Assembly: GCA_016872605.1 (NCBI GenBank)
Contig: VGZI01000002.1
Coordinates: 72,089 to 113,901, forward strand
DNA: 41,813 nt
Reading direction: 5' to 3'
Origin: Planctomycetota bacterium
GTDB taxonomy: Bacteria; Planctomycetota; Planctomycetia; Gemmatales; Gemmataceae
The notes beneath the pieces are model-generated. The model searched no databases, was not told where the DNA came from, and was given only the letters and a program-made list of their open reading frames with translations. Positions within the stretch are counted from its first letter, which is position 1; every line of letters starts with the position of its first letter. The translations under genes and the position numbers were made by a program. Shown piece after piece: positions 10,519 to 19,212 of this stretch.

Positions 10519-11508
10519 TCACACGTTGCAGCGAGCGTCCTTGAGCACGTGCAGATTAACCGGATTGCGCACTTTTTCGCCGAGCGCGATTCGGCGTGCC
10601 TCCTCCGCCCCTTTCGAACGCATCTCTTGGTAGCCTTCAATCGAATAGAACGCGGTGTGCGGTGTCAGGACGATGCGCGGGTGTTGGCGCAACCGCTCAT
10701 CGTTGAGCGGTTCGACCTCAACGACATCCAGCGCGGCATAGGCGACCTGGCCTGATTCGAGCGCTTCGAGCAAACCGTTCGCGTCGACGCACGGACCACG
10801 AGCCGTATTGACGACGTAGGCGCCGCGAGGCAACTGCGACAAAGTCCTGGCGTTGAGGATGTGCCTTGTCTCCGGCGTAAGCGGGCAGTGAACGCTGACG
10901 ATGTGCGATTGCCTGAGCAAGTCGTCGAGCCGATGAACCCGTTCGACGCCAAGCGCCTTCTCGAGACCATCCGGTTTGTACGGATCGAAGATGACGACGC
11001 GCAAGCCGACCGCTTTGGCGCGAAGCGCCATGGCGGTGCCGATGCGGCCGCAACCGATAATGCCGAGCGTGCGGCCTCGCAGACGCGGCGTGTCGATGGC
11101 GATGGTGTAGTTCCAGTTACCCGCCGATACCGATTGCTGGGAAGGAAGGAAGCGGCGCACGATCGCCAGGAGCATCAGGAGCGCGTGATCGGCGACCTCC
11201 TCGGTGCCATAGTCGGGCACGTTGCAGACGACGATGCCCCGGCTGCCGGCCGCGTGAATGTCGACGTTGTCATACCCAACGCCACAGCGGATGATCCCCT
11301 TGCACTTGTGCAGCGTGGCGATCGTTTTTTCGGTGATCTTGATCGTGTGGTAGACAAGCAACACGTCGGCGTCCGAGCCGAGCCGGGCGACATCGGCTTC
11401 GTCGTACGTTTGCAGCAGCCGCACGTCGGCGACATCATCGAGAATCCTGCACTCCGAGCCAATCTCGGGGAGCGTATCGGTAACGACGACCTGAAAACGT
11501 TGTGGCAT
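10519..11508 (-). CDS. D-isomer-specific 2-hydroxyacid dehydrogenase (CtBP-like)
   Basis: The 329-residue protein is full length for the NAD-dependent D-2-hydroxyacid dehydrogenases. It has the Rossmann motif LGIIGCGRIGTAMALRAKAV, the arginine of VNTARGPCVDANGLLEAL, the glutamate region ALDVVEVEPL and the catalytic histidine in LTPHTAFYS. The N-terminal GIIRCGVGYDNVDIHAAGSR matches the C-terminal-binding-protein-like branch. It should interconvert a 2-keto acid and a D-2-hydroxy acid; the physiological substrate (glycerate, phosphoglycerate or other) cannot be assigned. It converges on the WD40 gene with no intervening base, so no terminator separates them. Confidence 0.93.
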   Translation of the reverse strand: MPQRFQVVVTDTLPEIGSECRILDDVADVRLLQTYDEADVARLGSDADVLLVYHTIKITEKTIATLHKCKGIIRCGVGYDNVDIHAAGSRGIVVCNVPDYGTEEVADHALLMLLAIVRRFLPSQQSVSAGNWNYTIAIDTPRLRGRTLGIIGCGRIGTAMALRAKAVGLRVVIFDPYKPDGLEKALGVERVHRLDDLLRQSHIVSVHCPLTPETRHILNARTLSQLPRGAYVVNTARGPCVDANGLLEALESGQVAYAALDVVEVEPLNDERLRQHPRIVLTPHTAFYSIEGYQEMRSKGAEEARRIALGEKVRNPVNLHVLKDARCNV

Positions 11509-11557
11509 GGATGGATTCAGAGCCTAAAGGCGGCATCCTCGTGGAACGAGATTCCAA

Positions 11558-11586
11558 GCCAGGGATTCGCCGCGCTCATCCCTGGG
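11558..11586. repeat. Palindromic repeat ('cccaggg' family), intergenic copy
   Basis: ccagggattcgccgcgctca followed by tccctggg: same 29-nt design as 13636-13664 and as the translated copy at 1761-1789. It sits between the divergent dehydrogenase and SMP-30-like genes. Confidence 0.75.
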
Positions 11587-11648
11587 CTTCCGGTTGAATA
11601 TGTTATGAATATCGGCGTGATGAAAACAAACCACGTTCGGGAGTTGCC

Positions 11649-12539
11649 ATGTTCGCTTGTGCATTTACACTCGCCATTGTGATTTTTCCACCCAGCGGCG
11701 ACGAAAAGCTCTTTGTCGCCAAGCCGTTCACCGAAGAAAAGAGCTTCACCCCCGGCATCGAGGGGCCCAACTGCGATGCCGACGGAAACATCTATGCCGT
11801 CAACTTCGGCAAGGAGCAGACCATCGGCAAAACGACGCCCGATGGCAAGACGACGATCTTCGTCACCCTGCCAGGCAAAAGCACGGGCAACGGAATTGTC
11901 TTCGACAAGAAGGGCTACATGTATGTCGCCGACTACGTTGAGCACAAAGTCTGGAAGATCGTCCTCAAGACCAAAAAGATGTCCGTCTTCGCCTATAATC
12001 CCAAGATGAACCAGCCCAACGATCTCGCCATCGCCCCCGACGGCACGCTCTATGCCAGCGACCCGAACTGGACCAAAGGCACAGGCCAAGTCTGGCGCAT
12101 CGACCGCCAAGGCAAAACGCACATCGTTGCCGAGAACATGGGCACGACCAACGGCATCGAAGTCAGCCCCGACGGCAGAACGCTTTATGTCAACGAAAGC
12201 GTCCAACGCAACGTCTGGGCCTTTCCCATCAACGACAACGGCTCGCTCGGCGAAAAACGCTTACTCAAAAAGTTCGACGATCACGGCTTCGACGGCATGC
12301 GCTGCGACAACGCGGGCAACCTCTACATCACCCGCTACGGCAAAGGAACCGTCGCTGTCCTGTCGCCCAAGGGCGAAATCTTGCGCGAGATCGACGTGCT
12401 CGGCAAACAACCGAGCAACCTCTGCTTCGGCGGCGCCGACGGAAAGACGGTGTATGTGACAGAAGTGACTAAGCAACGGCTGGTGTCGTTTCGCGTCGAC
12501 GTGCCGGGATTGGCGTGGCAGCGCTGGCAGGAAAGGTAA
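11649..12539 (+). CDS. SMP-30/gluconolactonase-like beta-propeller protein, exported
   Basis: A 296-residue protein with a short signal peptide (MFACAFTLAIVIFPPSG) preceded by cgggag. It carries the repeated motifs of SMP-30/gluconolactonase/LRE-like propellers: GPNCDADGNIYAVNFG, GNGIVFDKKGYMYVADYVEH, PNDLAIAPDGTLYASDPNW, NGIEVSPDGRTLYVNESVQR and FDGMRCDNAGNLYITRYGKG. Members are metal-dependent lactonases; the N (PNDL) and D (ASDP, DGMR) positions expected to bind calcium are present, so lactone hydrolysis is plausible. Substrate unknown. Downstream comes an exported-protein gene after a 38-nt palindromic element. Confidence 0.9.
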   Translation: MFACAFTLAIVIFPPSGDEKLFVAKPFTEEKSFTPGIEGPNCDADGNIYAVNFGKEQTIGKTTPDGKTTIFVTLPGKSTGNGIVFDKKGYMYVADYVEHKVWKIVLKTKKMSVFAYNPKMNQPNDLAIAPDGTLYASDPNWTKGTGQVWRIDRQGKTHIVAENMGTTNGIEVSPDGRTLYVNESVQRNVWAFPINDNGSLGEKRLLKKFDDHGFDGMRCDNAGNLYITRYGKGTVAVLSPKGEILREIDVLGKQPSNLCFGGADGKTVYVTEVTKQRLVSFRVDVPGLAWQRWQER

Positions 12540-12547
12540 TCGGATAC

Positions 12548-12589
12548 TTCGTTTGGCGCTCGCGCGGCGTCCGGTGAGCGCTAGACGAA
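12548..12589 (+). repeat. 5'-UTR palindromic element, copy 1 (38-nt core 12550-12587)
   Basis: Left arm ttcgtttggcgctcgc (12548-12563) pairs with right arm gtgagcgctagacgaa (12574-12589), allowing G-T wobbles, around a 10-nt loop. Two other copies of identical length lie at 28560-28597 and 30948-30989, all in the same orientation and 19-35 nt before a plus-strand start codon (here 12624). Confidence 0.7.
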
Positions 12590-12623
12590 ACATGCAAACA
12601 TTCTCGCCCAAGGAGACTCGCAC

Positions 12624-13619
12624 ATGTCGCATCGCATCGTTCTCGTTGTAGTGGCAGTGCTGATTGGACTCGGCGCGCTCGTGGCCAAGCCGATACGGCC
12701 ACCGGAGCCTCCGGACTTCGGCAAGGTCAAGGAGGAATCGATCAAGAAATGGGCCGGCGCCGAGGTGCTGCTATTGGGCAAGCTGACGCAGGTCATTGCC
12801 GGTCCGGTCGGCCTGTCCAATCCGCCGCTGCGAACCTACCGCATGACGATCACGCCGGAGAAGGTGCTGCGCGGGTCGGCCAAGCTCGACAAGGCGTTCG
12901 TCGCGAATTACTCCGTGCGCCAGGACGCTGAGCCGAAGTTTCCACAGCCCGACGCGGAGTGCGTGGTTGCGCTGAAGTTCGTGCAGAATAGCTGGATACT
13001 TCAGAGCGTCGAACAAGTCGCTGGGGAGAATGTCGAGCAGGCGAAACTGGCGACATCATTCCCGCTGGGCTGGACCCTCAAACAGGGCAATCTCGTCTCT
13101 CCGTGGGCGAGCGTCGGCAAGCCGGGGCAACCCAAAGGGATCGCCTGCTCGGTGACCGGCCGGCCCGTCCTGCCCGCTGGCGACGCGGTGCGATTCAGCG
13201 TCGAACCAGCCCCGCCCGCCGTCAAACTCAAGTATGGCAATCCCGACGGCGACGGTGAATACAAGATGATCGTCAAAAACGAAAGCGATCTCGAAATCGA
13301 AGTTCCCGCCTTGCTCACCGACGGCAAGTCCATCCGCTGGGAGGAGTCCATCGTCATCCGCTGCCAAGACAAGCCCTATCCAGTCCCCGGCTCCACCGGC
13401 GACGTGAAGTCGCTCAAGTCGGTCATCCTCAAGCCGGGCGAAACGGTAAGCGGAACGCTCCACGCTTTCGCCCTCAACGGTCCCGAATGGCCGCGCGGCG
13501 GCTATCGCATCGAGTTCCAGTTCTGTCTGGCGGAGAAGAGCGCGACGCATTCGTTTTACTATCTGTCCAAGCACCACGACCCGATTCGCGACGCGGTGCA
13601 GAAGAAGTTGAAGAAGTGA
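12624..13619 (+). CDS. Exported protein of unknown function
   Basis: The 331-residue protein begins with a signal peptide or anchor (MSHRIVLVVVAVLIGLGALV) and has AAGGAG about 9 nt before the ATG. The N-terminal part (about 40-130: AEVLLLGKLTQVIAG, TYRMTITPEKVLRGSAK) looks like a beta-rich domain seen in other planctomycete secreted proteins; the C-terminal part (about 190-320: YKMIVKNESDLEIEVPALL, VILKPGETVSGTLHAF) looks like an immunoglobulin-like or beta-sandwich fold. No catalytic motif is visible and I do not assign a function. Upstream lies a palindromic element and downstream another repeat (13636-13664). Confidence 0.85.
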   Translation: MSHRIVLVVVAVLIGLGALVAKPIRPPEPPDFGKVKEESIKKWAGAEVLLLGKLTQVIAGPVGLSNPPLRTYRMTITPEKVLRGSAKLDKAFVANYSVRQDAEPKFPQPDAECVVALKFVQNSWILQSVEQVAGENVEQAKLATSFPLGWTLKQGNLVSPWASVGKPGQPKGIACSVTGRPVLPAGDAVRFSVEPAPPAVKLKYGNPDGDGEYKMIVKNESDLEIEVPALLTDGKSIRWEESIVIRCQDKPYPVPGSTGDVKSLKSVILKPGETVSGTLHAFALNGPEWPRGGYRIEFQFCLAEKSATHSFYYLSKHHDPIRDAVQKKLKK

Positions 13620-13635
13620 ATGTGGAGCATTCCAT

Positions 13636-13664
13636 CCCAGGGATTCGCTGCGCTCACCCCTGGG
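13636..13664. repeat. Palindromic repeat ('cccaggg' family), between convergent genes
   Basis: Begins cccagggattcgctgcgctc and closes with acccctggg. It lies in the 56-bp gap between the convergent exported-protein and lipoprotein genes and could act as a bidirectional terminator, although no T-run follows. Confidence 0.75.
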
Positions 13665-13675
13665 TTTCTTGGTCT

Positions 13676-13870
13676 CTAGGGCATTCGGCGCGAGGAAAAG
13701 AACGTCAACGGCGGCGGCGATGGCTCGGTGAAGGGCGTCGCCGCCACCGCCCCGGCGACCGTCTTCGATTCCACAACCTTGCGATCGGCGAACAACGGAT
13801 CGCCCGGCAAACCCGCGCTGCGGCATCCCGCCGTGGTCAGAAGTGCCAGGAAAAACAACAATCGCCCCAT
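13676..13870 (-). CDS. Small lipoprotein
   Basis: A 64-residue frame begins MGRLLFFLALLTTAGCRSAG: a charged start, a hydrophobic stretch and a lipobox (TTAGC) with cysteine at 16. That is the pattern of a lipoprotein processed by signal peptidase II. The remainder (GDPLFADRKVVESKTVAGAV then a proline-rich tail) has no recognisable domain. The ribosome-binding site is poor. The lipobox makes a real gene likely despite the small size; similar tiny lipoproteins are common in planctomycetes. Confidence 0.65.
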   Translation of the reverse strand: MGRLLFFLALLTTAGCRSAGLPGDPLFADRKVVESKTVAGAVAATPFTEPSPPPLTFFSSRRMP

Positions 13871-14016
13871 GTGCGATTCATCGAATCATGTCCCCCAAGG
13901 ACATGATCAGAGACTGTTTGCGAAGACGTTGGCAGCGCGAAGTTGGCGAAGACTTGCCGATTTTGCCGTTTGGCCGCTCGCATATGGTGATTGGCCAATC
14001 ATCGAGCGGCTGAACG

Positions 14017-15606
14017 TCAATACGACCACGTGCGCGATTGCTCCATCTCCTCGGAAAGTAGTTCGACGGCCTCGCGCGCAAAGAGCGTGACTTCAGGATG
14101 GTCGGTGTCGAGAAGGCGATCGAGGTCGGGCCAAAGAAGCGTGAGGCCTTCCTCGGCAATAAGCAACGCGGCGCTGGCGATCTGCTGCGGATCGTCGCCT
14201 ATGAGGGCCTGGCGGAACCATTGCAGCGACCCGCGTTCGCCGAGCCGGGCCAGCGCGGCACGGGCGGCCTGGCGAACGTCTGGATTCGGATCGCGCCGGC
14301 ATCGCATCAAGCCTTCGCGCACTTCCTGCGTCAGGATCGGCTCCCACCAGCCCAGGCTGCTTACCGCCGCCGTCCGAATCGCCGGGTCCCAATCCTGGCA
14401 CGCCAAGAGCAGGAACCGCTCCGTCTCCACCGACGCGTGGCCGCGCAGACTGAAGAGAACGTTGGCGTACGGCACCTCGTCGGGGATGGACGGGCGAGGC
14501 GGTGTCTCCTCTTCGAGCCGATGGTTCGCCCGTTTTTCCATGGCGATCTCGACGGCGGCGAACTCGCGCAGCCAATGCCCCGCCTGCAGGTCGCGCGACC
14601 AGCGCAACAGGTCGATCATCAACGCCCGATTTTCACATAGCTCGCGCCGCACCAAGGGCAGCAGTTCGGCGGCCGCATCGACGCGCAGGTCGGCGAGCGC
14701 CCGCAGTATTTCCTGCTGTTCTACTCCCGACGTGGATGCCACGCGGGCCAACAGCGGCCCCGGCGCTTCCTTCAAATACTCCCGCATCGCGCTCTCCAGC
14801 GCCACCATGCGCGACACCTGCAAATCGAACGTCTCGTTGTCTGCCATTTCTTCGGGCAGCATCGTTCGCAAATGGGGCGTCCGCCGAAGGAACCGCAACG
14901 TCTCGTGGGCGATGCGCACGTGCAGCGGCGCGGCGCCCGGTGGACGATGGTCCCAGAGCGATTCAAGAATATCTCCCATCCGCGTCTCGACAATGAACTG
15001 CGGCGACACCCCGTGGCGCATGCCCTCCAGCGCTCGATGCACGAGCCTCAGCGCCGCCTGGCCCAACGGCGTTTCCGGCTCGCGCACATAACTGGCGAAA
15101 CCGAGCACGCCCATCGTCTCGGCCGCGAAATAATGCCCGAGCGGCGATTGACAGGCGGGTTCCGAGGCCTGTAGCAAGGCCGGCAAGCTCTCGTGATGAT
15201 TCAGCACACGCAACCCGGCTGCCAGGTCGACCCAGTACCAGGCCTGTTCCAACGGGTCGTCGGTGAGGGTCCGCGTGAGAAGTTTTTCGAGAACGTGCCG
15301 GGCCGTCTCGGTGCCGATCTCGGCGAGGGCGCGGACCTGGAAGACGAACGCCAGGCCGGGCCCGATGCTGGCTTCGACGGCCTTCTGACCGCCGCGATCG
15401 AACAGGGCGCGGAAACGCCGCTTCCAGATTTCGACCTCGGCCTGGCTGAATTCGCCGGTTTGGAAGATATCGAAATGCTGGCGCACCACGTCGGTAAGCA
15501 GCTCGCGAGCGGCCTGCATGCGCTGAAGCCAGCGTGCAATCAACAACGCGCCGGCGATCGCCAGCGGCGTGAAGGTCGCAACCAAGATGAATAGGATGAT
15601 CCACAT
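14017..15606 (-). CDS. Membrane-anchored HEAT-repeat protein
   Basis: A 529-residue protein with one N-terminal transmembrane helix (about 2-25, WIILFILVATFTPLAIAGAL) followed by an all-helical region. Paired helices ending in repeats such as WDPAIRTAAVSSLGWWEPIL, DPNPDVRQAARAALARLGER and DDPQQIASAALLIAEEGLTL are HEAT/armadillo-type units, clearest in the last 150 residues. Such solenoids bind proteins; a catalytic role is not indicated. The 5' leader contains a small hairpin (cgctcgc ttttg gcgagcg at about 15621-15640). It is downstream of proA on the same strand but separated by 265 bp including a repeat, so an operon is doubtful. Confidence 0.85.
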   Translation of the reverse strand: MWIILFILVATFTPLAIAGALLIARWLQRMQAARELLTDVVRQHFDIFQTGEFSQAEVEIWKRRFRALFDRGGQKAVEASIGPGLAFVFQVRALAEIGTETARHVLEKLLTRTLTDDPLEQAWYWVDLAAGLRVLNHHESLPALLQASEPACQSPLGHYFAAETMGVLGFASYVREPETPLGQAALRLVHRALEGMRHGVSPQFIVETRMGDILESLWDHRPPGAAPLHVRIAHETLRFLRRTPHLRTMLPEEMADNETFDLQVSRMVALESAMREYLKEAPGPLLARVASTSGVEQQEILRALADLRVDAAAELLPLVRRELCENRALMIDLLRWSRDLQAGHWLREFAAVEIAMEKRANHRLEEETPPRPSIPDEVPYANVLFSLRGHASVETERFLLLACQDWDPAIRTAAVSSLGWWEPILTQEVREGLMRCRRDPNPDVRQAARAALARLGERGSLQWFRQALIGDDPQQIASAALLIAEEGLTLLWPDLDRLLDTDHPEVTLFAREAVELLSEEMEQSRTWSY

Positions 15607-15700
15607 GCGTCATCGCCAATCGCGCTCGCCAAAAGCGAGCGGCTAGAAATCGGTTTTATTGAGACTTCTCGCTGAACACGACACTCGACAGAGCAGTTGT

Positions 15701-15830
15701 CCACGAAGGACACGAAAAAACACGAAGAACTGCACAATAGAAATCAATCAGTGGAGTGCATCACGAACGCTATCGAGTTTCCGCATTGCCAACTGCTTCA
15801 TCTTCGTGATTCTTCGTGTCCTTCGTGGAT
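15701..15830. repeat. Inverted repeat, 'ccacgaagg' family
   Basis: ccacgaaggacacgaaaaaa (from 15701) is matched by its complement ending at 15828; arms of 28 nt with two mismatches, about 70 nt apart. The word ggacacgaagaatcacgaag is shared exactly with the repeat at 90-115. It occupies the gap between the HEAT-repeat gene and proA. Confidence 0.75.
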
Positions 15831-15871
15831 GATTCTTGGTATCGTGGTCGCCTCGAGCAAGAAGCGTCATT

Positions 15872-17128
15872 TTACTCGCGAATTTGTCCATTGCCATAGA
15901 CAACGTACTTGTAGCTGCACAATTCCCGTAAGCCGCAGGGACCGCGGGCATGGAACTTGTCCGTGCTGATGCCGATCTCCGCGCCGAGACCAAACTCAAA
16001 ACCGTCGTTGAAACGCGTGCTGGCGTTGACCAGAACGGCCGACGAATCAACCTCGGCGGTGAAGCGTCGGGCCGCGGCCAGATCGTTCGTCACGATCGTC
16101 TCAGTATGTTGCGAGCCGTAGCGTGCGATGTGATCGATCGCCTCGTCCAGGCTTTGCACGATCTTAACTGACAAGATCAGATCGAGAAACTCGGCGGCGA
16201 AATCGGCATCCGTGGCCGGCCTCACGATTGGGAGGAGCGCGCATGTCGCGGGGCAGCCGCGCAATTCAACGCCTTTGGCAATGAGCGCCGCAGCGGCGTG
16301 GGGCAGAAACGTCGGCGCGATGTCGACGTGCACCAGCAGACTCTCGGCCGCGTTGCAAACGCCGGGGCGCTGACACTTCGCGTTGACGATGATGCGTTCG
16401 GCCATTGCCAAATCGGCGGCGCAGTCGACGTACACGTGGCAATTGCCCATGTAGTGCTTCAGCACAGGCATCGTGGCTTCCTCGGCCACACGGCGAATTA
16501 GACTTTCGCCTCCGCGCGGAATCGCTAGGTCGATATGACGGTTCAATTGCAACAGCTGGCCGACGACCTCGCGATCGGAGGTATTGACGAGTTGCACGGC
16601 GTCGGCGGGCAACTCACACGCCCGTAGCGAATCTTGCAGGATTGCGTGCAGGATCGTGTTCGAGGCGAGTGCTTCTTTACCGCCGCGCAGGATGATGGCG
16701 TTCCCGCTCTTGACGCACAATCCGGCAGCATCGACGGTGACGTTGGGCCGCGACTCGTAGATGAAGAAGATCACACCGAGGGGAACGCCGACCTTGTGCA
16801 CCTGCAATCCGTTGGGGCGCACGTTGCTGTCGAGGATGCTCCCCACTGGATCGGGCAAAGCTGCGATTTCGTGCAGGCCATTGGCGGCGGCTTCAATGCG
16901 CGCAGGCGTCAAACGCAGCCGATCGACGTTCGGTGCGGACATGCCGGCCCTGGTGGCCGCTTCGATGTCGTTGGCGTTGGCGGCGAGAATCTCTGCCGTC
17001 CGCGTGACGAGTGCGTTTGCCGCGTGGCCGAGCCAACGGTTCTTGCGTTCGCCCAGCGCCGGCGCCAACAAGCGCGACGCCGCACGAGCGCGGCGGGCCA
17101 GGTCATCGGCATAACTCGTGGGATTCAT
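15872..17128 (-). CDS. proA: Glutamate-5-semialdehyde dehydrogenase (gamma-glutamyl phosphate reductase)
   Basis: The 418-residue protein is full length and matches ProA, which reduces gamma-glutamyl phosphate to glutamate-5-semialdehyde with NADPH in proline synthesis. Diagnostic segments are [36 protein letters not shown], the catalytic-cysteine motif [17 protein letters not shown], and the C-terminal [19 protein letters not shown] followed by [19 protein letters not shown]. No proB lies next to it, so the pathway is split in this genome. The upstream gap (17129-17318) is filled by a long inverted repeat before folP; a shared transcript with folP is possible but not shown. Confidence 0.97.
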   Translation of the reverse strand: MNPTSYADDLARRARAASRLLAPALGERKNRWLGHAANALVTRTAEILAANANDIEAATRAGMSAPNVDRLRLTPARIEAAANGLHEIAALPDPVGSILDSNVRPNGLQVHKVGVPLGVIFFIYESRPNVTVDAAGLCVKSGNAIILRGGKEALASNTILHAILQDSLRACELPADAVQLVNTSDREVVGQLLQLNRHIDLAIPRGGESLIRRVAEEATMPVLKHYMGNCHVYVDCAADLAMAERIIVNAKCQRPGVCNAAESLLVHVDIAPTFLPHAAAALIAKGVELRGCPATCALLPIVRPATDADFAAEFLDLILSVKIVQSLDEAIDHIARYGSQHTETIVTNDLAAARRFTAEVDSSAVLVNASTRFNDGFEFGLGAEIGISTDKFHARGPCGLRELCSYKYVVYGNGQIRE

Positions 17129-17193
17129 CGTTCAGCCAGGCGTGGAATCGGAGTGCGGCAGGTCTTCAGTTATTGTAGCAGATGTTACACGAA

Positions 17194-17323
17194 CGTAGGG
17201 ACAAGCTGGTACCAGAGGTCAGAGGTCGGAGGTCAGCGGCAAAGGTCACAAAGCTGCGCGTCGCCTGCGGGTGCTTTTTCCCGACGTCTGATCTCTGACC
17301 TCTGGTACCAGCTTGTCCCTACG
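17194..17323. repeat. 34-bp-armed inverted repeat between proA and folP
   Basis: Left arm 17194-17227 and right arm 17290-17323 are complementary at 33 of 34 positions and begin with cgtagggacaagctggtacc. The inner part holds tandem 'ggtcagaggtcggaggtcag' words. The 62-nt centre carries no ORF. The right arm contains the folP stop codon (TAG, 17321-17319 on the minus strand). No transposase or target-site duplication is visible. Confidence 0.85.
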
Positions 17324-18155
17324 ATCGCAACACCTCCCAAACGCGGACCAGGTCGCGCGTTTCAGCGACGTCATGGACGCGCAGGATGTGCACGGCGTTC
17401 TGCGCCAATCCGAATGCGGCAGCGGCGAGCGAACCCGCCAACCGTTGGTCGACGGGCCGATCGAGCAGCTTGCCGAGAAATCCCTTGCGCGAGACGCCGA
17501 GACAGATCGGTCGACCAAGGTCCACGAACCGCGCCAGATGAGCCAGCAGAGAGATGTTGTGCTCGCGGGTTTTTCCAAAGCCAATGCCAGGATCGAGGGC
17601 GATGAAGTCGTGAGCGATCCCGTGCGCCATGAGGGCTTGCAATCGCCGCGCAAAAAAAGCGTGAATTTCCGCCACCACGTCGTCATATGCCGGCGCGACT
17701 TGCATGGTCGGCGGCGTGCCTTGCATGTGCATGACAATCGCACCGGCGCCATGATCGCGGACCACGTCGGCCATCCGTGCGTCGCCCGCCAGCCCCGTGA
17801 CGTCGTTGACGATGCGGGCGCCGGCGCGCAAACATGCGTCGGCGACTTCGGATTTCGATGTGTCGACCGAGATCGGCACATCGGTTTGGTGCGCGAGAGC
17901 CGTGACCACGGGCACCACTCGCTTCAACTCTTCGTCGAGCGACACCGGTTGGCTGCCCGGCCGCGTCGATTCGCCGCCGATATCCAAGAGGTCGGCCCCT
18001 TGTCGCACCATCTCCAGGCCATGAACGATGGCCGCATCGGTCTGAACGAAGCGCCCGCCGTCGGAAAAACTATCCGGCGTCACGTTGACGATGCCCATCA
18101 CCAGACAGCGCCTGTCGATAGCTAGCTCCCGCCCTCGTATCCACCACGCATTCAT
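17319..18155 (-). CDS. folP: Dihydropteroate synthase
   Basis: A 278-residue protein with all DHPS signatures: LVMGIVNVTPDSFSDGGRF (18-36), LLDIGGESTRPGSQPVS, PISVDTSKSEVADACLRAGA, IVNDVTGLAGD and the C-terminal GVSRKGFLGKLLDRP. It condenses 7,8-dihydropterin pyrophosphate with p-aminobenzoate in folate synthesis and is the sulfonamide target. Length is normal. No strong ribosome-binding site precedes the ATG at 18155. The stop codon lies inside the arm of a 34-bp inverted repeat, so that repeat has become the extreme 3' end of the gene. Confidence 0.97.
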   Translation of the reverse strand: MNAWWIRGRELAIDRRCLVMGIVNVTPDSFSDGGRFVQTDAAIVHGLEMVRQGADLLDIGGESTRPGSQPVSLDEELKRVVPVVTALAHQTDVPISVDTSKSEVADACLRAGARIVNDVTGLAGDARMADVVRDHGAGAIVMHMQGTPPTMQVAPAYDDVVAEIHAFFARRLQALMAHGIAHDFIALDPGIGFGKTREHNISLLAHLARFVDLGRPICLGVSRKGFLGKLLDRPVDQRLAGSLAAAAFGLAQNAVHILRVHDVAETRDLVRVWEVLRS

Positions 18156-18349
18156 GACTCAGCCCGCTGTCGATTTCGATTCGTTCACGCCAGTAACTTA
18201 CCGCGTCGGCGACATCGCTTCAACCGAGACGCACAAAAACTACAGTGCGGAAACCCGGAACGCATTTCCACGGTAAGATGTATAGACCGGCGCGGCGGCG
18301 GACGCTTCGCCGTTTCATACCTTACCCGATCGCATTCGAGGCATGATCC

Positions 18350-19138
18350 ATGATTCGCATCACCATCATCGCCTTTCTGGCCATCGTCTTCCCACTGGCC
18401 GGGCAGGACGCGCCCAAGGGCAAGACCCAGTCCCGCATCCAGAAACGAACATACGAATTCAAAGAAGCCGGCAAAGAGATGGAGTACGCACTCTTCGTCC
18501 CGACCAGCTACGACAAGGCGAAAAAATCGCCCCTTATCGTCGCATTGCACGGCCTCGGCAGCAACCCTCAACAAATCATGAAGTATCGCGGCCTAACCGA
18601 CCTGGCCGAGAAGCACGGTTACATCGTCGTCGCGCCGATGGGCTACAACTCCAGCGGCTGGTATGGCCAGAAGGGCCCGACCAAGTTCAACAAGGACAAA
18701 AACGCCCCCGCCAATCTCGCCGAGCTGAGCGAGAAGGACGTCATGAACGTTCTTGGGATCGCGCGCAAGGACTTCAACGTCGACGACAATCGCATTTACC
18801 TCATGGGTCATTCGATGGGGGGCGGCGGCGCGGTTCACCTTGCTCTGAAAAACCCCGACGTCTGGGCCGCCCTCGCCCCCATCGCGCCGGCCCTTTTCAT
18901 GAAGGTCGGCGAACTGCAGAAAATCAAGCACATCCCCATCATCCTGGTGCAAGGGGACAAGGACAACCTCGTGAAGGTCGAGCGCGTCCGACCCTGGGCC
19001 GAGGAGATGAAGCGTCTAATGATGACGCACCAATACGTCGAAGTAGCCGGCGGCGATCACGTGAGCATTGCGTTCACCAAGATGCCCGACATCTTCGAGT
19101 TCTTCAACAAGCACAAGAAGGGTGAATCGCCGAAGTGA
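18350..19138 (+). CDS. Exported alpha/beta hydrolase (esterase/PHB-depolymerase-like)
   Basis: A 262-residue protein with a signal peptide (MIRITIIAFLAIVFPLAGQ). The fold is alpha/beta hydrolase: oxyanion region PLIVALHGLGSNPQQIM, nucleophile elbow GHSMGGGGAVHLAL (serine in GHSMG), acid region IILVQGDKDNLVKVERV (D) and catalytic histidine in VEVAGGDHVSIAF. This matches secreted esterases of the polyhydroxybutyrate depolymerase/LpqC/feruloyl esterase type common in planctomycetes. Substrate cannot be set. Its 3' end is followed by a palindromic repeat shared with the convergent phosphatase gene. Confidence 0.9.
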   Translation: MIRITIIAFLAIVFPLAGQDAPKGKTQSRIQKRTYEFKEAGKEMEYALFVPTSYDKAKKSPLIVALHGLGSNPQQIMKYRGLTDLAEKHGYIVVAPMGYNSSGWYGQKGPTKFNKDKNAPANLAELSEKDVMNVLGIARKDFNVDDNRIYLMGHSMGGGGAVHLALKNPDVWAALAPIAPALFMKVGELQKIKHIPIILVQGDKDNLVKVERVRPWAEEMKRLMMTHQYVEVAGGDHVSIAFTKMPDIFEFFNKHKKGESPK

Positions 19139-19144
19139 TTCTCT

Positions 19145-19212
19145 GGCGAGCCGAGCGCCGTAAGCCGCCGGTCTGATGACGTCAACCGGCGGCATCCGCC
19201 GCTCGGCTTGCC
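19145..19212. repeat. Palindromic repeat ('ggcgagccgagcg' family) overlapping the PP2C gene end
   Basis: Left arm 19145-19172 (ggcgagccgagcgccgtaag...) and right arm 19185-19212 match at about 24 of 28 positions. A second copy is at 23780-23856. The right arm encodes the last residues and the neighbouring bases the stop codon of the minus-strand phosphatase. Confidence 0.75.

Noticed and set aside
17194..17323. Insertion sequence
   Set aside because: The inverted repeat encloses only 62 bp, with no transposase and no visible target duplication; at most a MITE-like element.
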